NCBI RefSeq assembly: GCF_003385895.1
Contig: NZ_QRDQ01000007.1
Location: forward strand, 744,001-808,000
Direction: 5' to 3'
From: Flavobacterium cutihirudinis
Lineage (GTDB): Bacteria; Bacteroidota; Bacteroidia; Flavobacteriales; Flavobacteriaceae
Length of the DNA: 64,000 nt
Positions 63,605 through 64,000 of this stretch are shown here, piece after piece (position 1 is the first letter of the stretch; every line of letters begins with the position of its first letter). Below the pieces are notes generated by a model. That model did not search any database, had not been told where the DNA came from, and saw only the letters and a program-made list of their open reading frames with translations. Made by a program: the position numbers and the translations under genes.

Positions 63605-63638
63605 AAAAGCCTTTCATGCAAATTTGAAAGGCTTTTTT
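63605..63638 (+). terminator. Terminator hairpin in the metN leader (putative attenuator)
   Basis: AAAAGCCTTTCA pairs perfectly with TGAAAGGCTTTT around TGCAAATT, followed by T residues. It lies 20 bases after the leader-peptide stop and 18 bases before the metN ATG, so it would stop transcription before metN unless overridden. A TGCTTTTTTT stretch right after the Cys-Cys codons (63546-63555) could pair with AAAAGC of its left arm. Confidence 0.8.
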
Positions 63639-63656
63639 GTTTTTAATTGAGTAAAA

Positions 63657-64000
63657 ATGATTGAATTAAAAAATGTAACCAAAACGTTTCACCAGAAAGA
63701 CAGGATTGTTACTGCCTTATCAGACGTTTCGTTAACGGTGCCACCAGGAAAAATTTTTGGTGTTATCGGGACTTCAGGGGCAGGAAAAAGTACCTTGATC
63801 AGATGCGTGAATTTACTGGAACGACCTACATCAGGCGATATAATTGTTGATGGAAAAGCGCTGATGCAATTATCTAATGCAGAACTAGCTATTGAAAGAA
63901 GACAAATCGGAATGATTTTTCAGCACTTTAATTTGCTTTCATCGCGTACTGTTTTTGAAAATGTGGCTTTTCCGTTGGAATTGGCGGGAACTCCTAAAAC
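63657..64000 (+). CDS. metN: Methionine ABC transporter ATP-binding protein MetN, 3' end cut off
   Basis: 114 codons are visible and the frame runs off the window. [66 protein letters not shown] is the MetN pattern, with Walker [10 protein letters not shown] (about 38-46) and the Q loop in [28 protein letters not shown]. MetN powers uptake of D/L-methionine with MetI and MetQ; those genes are presumably beyond the window. The long leader with a Met/Cys-rich frame and terminator precedes it. Confidence 0.93.
   Translation, partial: MIELKNVTKTFHQKDRIVTALSDVSLTVPPGKIFGVIGTSGAGKSTLIRCVNLLERPTSGDIIVDGKALMQLSNAELAIERRQIGMIFQHFNLLSSRTVFENVAFPLELAGTPK

Noticed and set aside
63206..63660. SAM riboswitch upstream of metN
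   Set aside because: No SAM-I or SAM-II core pattern was recognised by eye in the short leader; the peptide plus terminator explains the region better, though a covariance search would be needed to exclude it.

Overview
The window reads as chromosomal DNA of a Flavobacterium-like member of the Bacteroidota. The evidence is low G+C content, Bacteroidota-type -7 boxes (TAnnTTTG) ahead of many genes, weak Shine-Dalgarno sequences, lipoproteins whose cysteine is followed by Ser/Asn/Asp, and family content such as bacillithiol-linked YtxJ, DUF6377, DUF4142, an OmpA protein with TSP3 repeats and AguA/AguB. No rRNA, tRNA, CRISPR array, insertion sequence or prophage was recognised.

Layout: 1-5600 holds a truncated membrane protein, a YtxJ/BrxC bacilliredoxin, clpB, a 39-residue membrane peptide and a DUF808 protein. 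5700-7700 has two tandem paralogous lipoproteins separated by a very odd T tract, then a RelE/ParE-type toxin-antitoxin pair. 7800-13200 contains aguB and aguA (agmatine to putrescine), separated by an OmpA-like porin and a beta-propeller lipoprotein. 13500-18700 is housekeeping: fahA, glyA, miaE, guaC and a GNAT enzyme. 18700-25300 has a secreted unknown, a Qnr-like pentapeptide-repeat protein, an outer-membrane barrel, an OmpR/EnvZ-type two-component system, a USP-like protein and a bestrophin. 25500-30600 has a divergent MocR/EamA pair and a long acyl-CoA dehydrogenase. 30600-36700 is a small carbohydrate region (DUF6377 regulator, GH3, DUF1349, acyltransferase 3). 36900-39990 has an ArsR-ene-reductase operon with a visible operator, a TlpA thioredoxin and two unknowns. 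40200-47200 has a GH2 enzyme, then an AraC regulator beside a cupin, a Zn alcohol dehydrogenase and an aldo/keto reductase, with a cupin-gene relic in front. 47400-59300 is rich in stress-associated families (DUF4142, Rho-N-like, topoisomerase IB, DUF1328, DUF5661-like, an acidic repeat protein, YciE/F ferritin-like, Nei-like glycosylase, DUF72, PPOX) and ends in a receiver and multi-PAS kinase in convergent orientation. 59700-63200 has a degenerate AraC-like protein, a PQQ-type sugar dehydrogenase and small unknowns. The window ends inside metN.

The most interesting signal is upstream of metN. A Bacteroidota promoter is followed by a short reading frame rich in Met and Cys (Met-Arg-Met-Cys-Cys run), then a rho-independent terminator hairpin, then the methionine ABC transporter ATPase. 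This has the layout of a leader-peptide attenuator. A second theme is that intergenic spacers are filled with nested inverted repeats of several recurring families, some shared between distant spacers, many wrapped around or next to terminators. All functional calls are made by eye from protein sequence and known family motifs; no database search was run.
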